Assembly: GCA_023301705.1 (NCBI GenBank)
Contig: JALZUE010000116.1
Coordinates: 1-47,200 of the forward strand
DNA: 47,200 nucleotides
Origin: Alteromonadaceae bacterium
Lineage (GTDB): Bacteria; Pseudomonadota; Gammaproteobacteria; Enterobacterales; Alteromonadaceae
Direction of reading: 5' to 3'
Shown piece by piece: positions 44,803 to 47,200 of this stretch. The notes beneath the pieces were generated by a model. The model made no database searches and was not told the DNA's origin. It was given only the letters and a program-made list of their open reading frames with translations. Every line of letters begins with the position of its first letter. Positions within the stretch are counted from its first letter, which is position 1. Position numbers and translations under genes: made by a program.

Positions 44803-46782
44803 TCAGTATTTTAGCTTTGCTTCATTAAGTACCATTTCAACACTATTTCTTGCTAGTTGATGATAGAAAGGCTTCGCTTGTGTGTAAACCTTAGTCGCAA
44901 AGTTAAAACCACTTTCACTTTTCACCAACGCTTTATATAAAGGTATAATCAATTTTCGTCTACCAATATGAAGTAGATATTGTTCAAGCTTTGGCATAAT
45001 AACTCGGTAATTATTACTTAATGCTAACAAGTACCATACATGGCTAATTTCATCATTGGTACTGTTGGTAAAATCAAAGTGTTCATCTAACGTTATCATT
45101 TCATCAATACTAAGATCTCTAGGTAAATTATTAATAAAATATAACCATTCGTGTACTGTCCAGTTTGAAGTTACCAATTGGTTAACCTTGATTTGTGCAT
45201 TCAATAATAAGTGACTTTGTGCGTCAACTAACCTGAATTTATTGGATGTAGGCTTAAGTGTATCAGTTGGTAAACCTTGCTGAAAAATCCACTCAACTAC
45301 TTTTTTCTTACTGACTTTATCAGGGTGTTTATTCAGTAGGTTAGCTTCCATGTAAGTCATAAAACTATCACTACTTACACTTTTAAAAGCGTGATCGTTA
45401 AAGTATTGTACTAAAAACTTATCAAATACTGCTCGTCCATAAGCATTCTCTAAATACATAAAGAACAATTGACCTTTAATATACGGTATTGAAGTAAAAG
45501 CTTCATCGGGGTTTTTACCGCCTAAATCAACATATAGTATGGTCTCGTTAGCAGGTAACTGCGTTAACTGGTGCTGTAAGTGTTGAATACTTAACGACTG
45601 CTCCATTAATGCACGTGACTCACCAAAAATTTCTTCCATAATGCGGTTTTCAATATAAGACGTAACCCCTTCGTTTAACCATAAATCTCGCCATGTTTCA
45701 TTAGTCACTAGATTACCCGACCACGAATGCGCTAGTTCATGTGCAATTAAATTAACTAAGCTCTTATCACCCGCGATAACCGTTGGCGTAATGAATGATA
45801 AACGTGGGTTTTCCATGCCACCATATGGGAAACTTGGCGGTAAAATAAGTAAATCGTAACGGCCCCAGCGATAACCACCAAAAAGCTTTTCAGTCACATC
45901 AATCATGGCTTGGGTATTATTAAATTCATTAGCTGCTTTATCTAATAGCGGCAGTTCAGCATATACGCCGGTCATATCACTCATTGCTTGAAAGTGTAAA
46001 TCACCCACTGCCAGAGCTATTAAGTAAGCAGGAATAGCTTGTGGCATAGTAAAGCTATAATCACCATCTTTTGGTGTATTAGGATCATTATTCGCACTCA
46101 TCACAGCTAATACATTCTTGTTACTACGTATTCTCGCTTTATATGTCATACGTACGCTGGGTGTATCTTGAATAGGTATCCATGAACGTGCATGCACAGG
46201 CTGGTTTTGACTATACATAAAGGGCTGATTTTTACTTGCTGTTTGCTCTGCGGTTAACCATTGTAAGCCAGAAGCATGTGATGCACTTTGGTAATAAACC
46301 CTCACTTTTTGAACCTGTTTGTTAAAACTATTTGTTAGGTTAACAATTAACTTAGCACCTAATATTTCATCAGTTTGACCTAACTGGTATTTAGCATTAA
46401 CCCATTGATTATTAGTGTTAATTAAAACAGATTGAATCGTTAAGTCACGAGTATCTAAGATTAGCTCATCGGTGTTTTCTTTATGAATATTTAACGTTAA
46501 ATCCACAAAGCCTTCAATAATATGTTGTTCAAAGTTAACGGCTAAGTCTAAATAGGCATGCTCAATACTAACATCTTGATAATTAGCGTATGTGTATTCA
46601 TCTTGATAGGTAGTTGATGATTGCTGAGTTGAGTACTTTTCTGAAGAATGTGCGGGAATACTAATCAAGTGACAGCTCAAAATAACTGCGCATAAATATA
46701 AAAAATAACGAAGCACTAACCCTGGTTTAATGTCTTTAATATCACATTGTTGCATGATGATATTTTTTATACGGCTGAACAT
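44803..46782 (-). CDS. M1-family zinc aminopeptidase, leukotriene-A4-hydrolase-like (ColAP type)
   Basis: Exported zinc aminopeptidase of 659 residues. The substrate-binding GGMEN lies at about 321-325, and zinc motif HELAH (348-352) plus distal E371 form the HExxH-x18-E site. The C-terminal helical domain resembles leukotriene A4 hydrolase, as in the cold-active ColAP of Colwellia psychrerythraea. A hydrophobic signal segment (YFLYLCAVILSCHLISIPA) lies about 25-44 residues in; a cysteine there could be lipidated but the lipobox is weak. ATG at 46782 follows AGGAAG and is preferred to a TTG five codons upstream. It probably supplies amino acids from peptides. Confidence 0.93.
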   Translation of the reverse strand: MFSRIKNIIMQQCDIKDIKPGLVLRYFLYLCAVILSCHLISIPAHSSEKYSTQQSSTTYQDEYTYANYQDVSIEHAYLDLAVNFEQHIIEGFVDLTLNIHKENTDELILDTRDLTIQSVLINTNNQWVNAKYQLGQTDEILGAKLIVNLTNSFNKQVQKVRVYYQSASHASGLQWLTAEQTASKNQPFMYSQNQPVHARSWIPIQDTPSVRMTYKARIRSNKNVLAVMSANNDPNTPKDGDYSFTMPQAIPAYLIALAVGDLHFQAMSDMTGVYAELPLLDKAANEFNNTQAMIDVTEKLFGGYRWGRYDLLILPPSFPYGGMENPRLSFITPTVIAGDKSLVNLIAHELAHSWSGNLVTNETWRDLWLNEGVTSYIENRIMEEIFGESRALMEQSLSIQHLQHQLTQLPANETILYVDLGGKNPDEAFTSIPYIKGQLFFMYLENAYGRAVFDKFLVQYFNDHAFKSVSSDSFMTYMEANLLNKHPDKVSKKKVVEWIFQQGLPTDTLKPTSNKFRLVDAQSHLLLNAQIKVNQLVTSNWTVHEWLYFINNLPRDLSIDEMITLDEHFDFTNSTNDEISHVWYLLALSNNYRVIMPKLEQYLLHIGRRKLIIPLYKALVKSESGFNFATKVYTQAKPFYHQLARNSVEMVLNEAKLKY

Positions 46783-46940
46783 AATGCTTCCTATCAAAAT
46801 AGTTATTGTACTACTTACAATAACTGATATGAGTTATGTTGAACCAAGTAAGATAATATTACAAATGCCATTTAATATGAGTCATTACTGTGTTTACTAG
46901 CGCCGTAAAGAAAAATTAAAGTATGACAATCAGATTACCT

Positions 46941-47200
46941 TTAAATAGCCATTAAATAACCATTAAGGTAACCAACGACTATCCCAACGATATTTATAAT
47001 CACAGTTAACCAATAAGCTCGTCTAAAAGTTAGTTTTTTTGATTTATGTCTAAATAGTTGTTGAGCAAAAGCAGCACCCGCCCAACCACCTAATAATGCC
47101 AGCAAGTGTAACGTGCTTTCTGGTGTTCTAAAGCGACCTGTTTGTGCTTTAAACTTATCAAATGCATAATAAAAAAAAGTCACTATGTTTATACCTATCA
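46941..47200 (-). CDS. DUF1294 membrane protein (5' end outside the window)
   Basis: Small inner-membrane protein, partial. The visible part includes FDKFKAQTGRFRTPESTLHL and LGGWAGAAFAQQLFRHKSKK, hallmarks of DUF1294, plus two hydrophobic helices (LLALLGGWAGAAFA and VIINIVGIVVGYLNGYLM). A GTG at 47183 could start it, but the frame stays open to the window edge (IGINIV before it) and family members have another N-terminal helix there, so the gene most likely continues beyond 47200. Function unknown. Confidence 0.85.
   Translation of the reverse strand, partial: IGINIVTFFYYAFDKFKAQTGRFRTPESTLHLLALLGGWAGAAFAQQLFRHKSKKLTFRRAYWLTVIINIVGIVVGYLNGYLMAI

Noticed and set aside
1-47200. Prophage, insertion sequence, toxin-antitoxin or defence system
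   Set aside because: No transposase, integrase, restriction, toxin or nuclease-type genes and no terminal repeats were seen; every long open frame belongs to a recognisable cellular family.

Overview
The window is an AT-rich stretch of chromosome from a Gram-negative gammaproteobacterium. Gene content and order (gyrA-serC-aroA-cmk-rpsA-ihfB-lapAB-pyrF, ubiG next to a HAD phosphatase, an outer-membrane porin, class Ia ribonucleotide reductase with a YfaE-type ferredoxin, a cold-enzyme-like M1 peptidase) fit a marine Alteromonadales member, most likely Colwelliaceae (Colwellia/Thalassotalea-like). That placement is an inference from family resemblance and low GC; no database search was possible. 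Nothing resembles a prophage, insertion sequence, CRISPR array or integrative element. The window reads as core chromosome with a few accessory operons.

Layout: (1) 1-2437: sppA and a convergent DUF3461 gene sharing a bidirectional terminator. (2) 2565-12871: a hexitol (mannitol/sorbitol) island. On the minus strand, in transcription order, lie a porin, the ABC importer mtlE-mtlF-mtlG-mtlK, a polyol 2-dehydrogenase, a HAD phosphatase and a SorC-family regulator. A ROK fructokinase is divergent across a 490-bp control region that holds a repeated operator-like motif. Together they would import the hexitol, oxidise it to fructose and phosphorylate the fructose. (3) 12884-23386: the conserved minus-strand housekeeping block gyrA, serC-aroA, cmk, rpsA, ihfB, lapA-lapB, pyrF, punctuated by intrinsic terminators, including one directly in front of lapA. 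(4) 23567-25753: an Mpo1-like membrane protein, then ubiG and a Gph/MupP-type phosphatase on the plus strand. (5) 25887-28891: flavohaemoglobin hmp divergent from norR, with two perfect GTCA-N3-TGAC sites and a sigma-54-like promoter between them. (6) 29100-33134: nrdA-nrdB-yfaE behind a promoter carrying two NrdR-like boxes spaced 31 bp. (7) 33377-36544: a tightly coupled light/DNA-repair cassette of a cryptochrome/photolyase, a 48-residue DUF2256 zinc-ribbon protein and an iron-sulfur photolyase. (8) 36726-39216: a three-gene partner-switching module (STAS, REC-PP2C-HATPase, Hpt) like HsbA-HsbR-HptB or CrsA-CrsR. (9) 39510-47200: a DEAD-box helicase, gltX, four identical tRNA-Val(TAC) genes behind a consensus promoter, NADH dehydrogenase type II, an M1 aminopeptidase and a DUF1294 gene cut by the window edge.

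Several starts were moved from the longest open frame on the basis of Shine-Dalgarno position and family alignment: ihfB, aroA, lapA, the STAS gene, the helicase, ndh and the M1 peptidase. The most interesting items are the photolyase/DUF2256 cassette and its upstream palindrome, the partner-switching module whose receiver has Arg in place of the usual Lys, the hexitol control region, and the terminator immediately upstream of lapA-lapB. I did not find a clearly unprecedented system.
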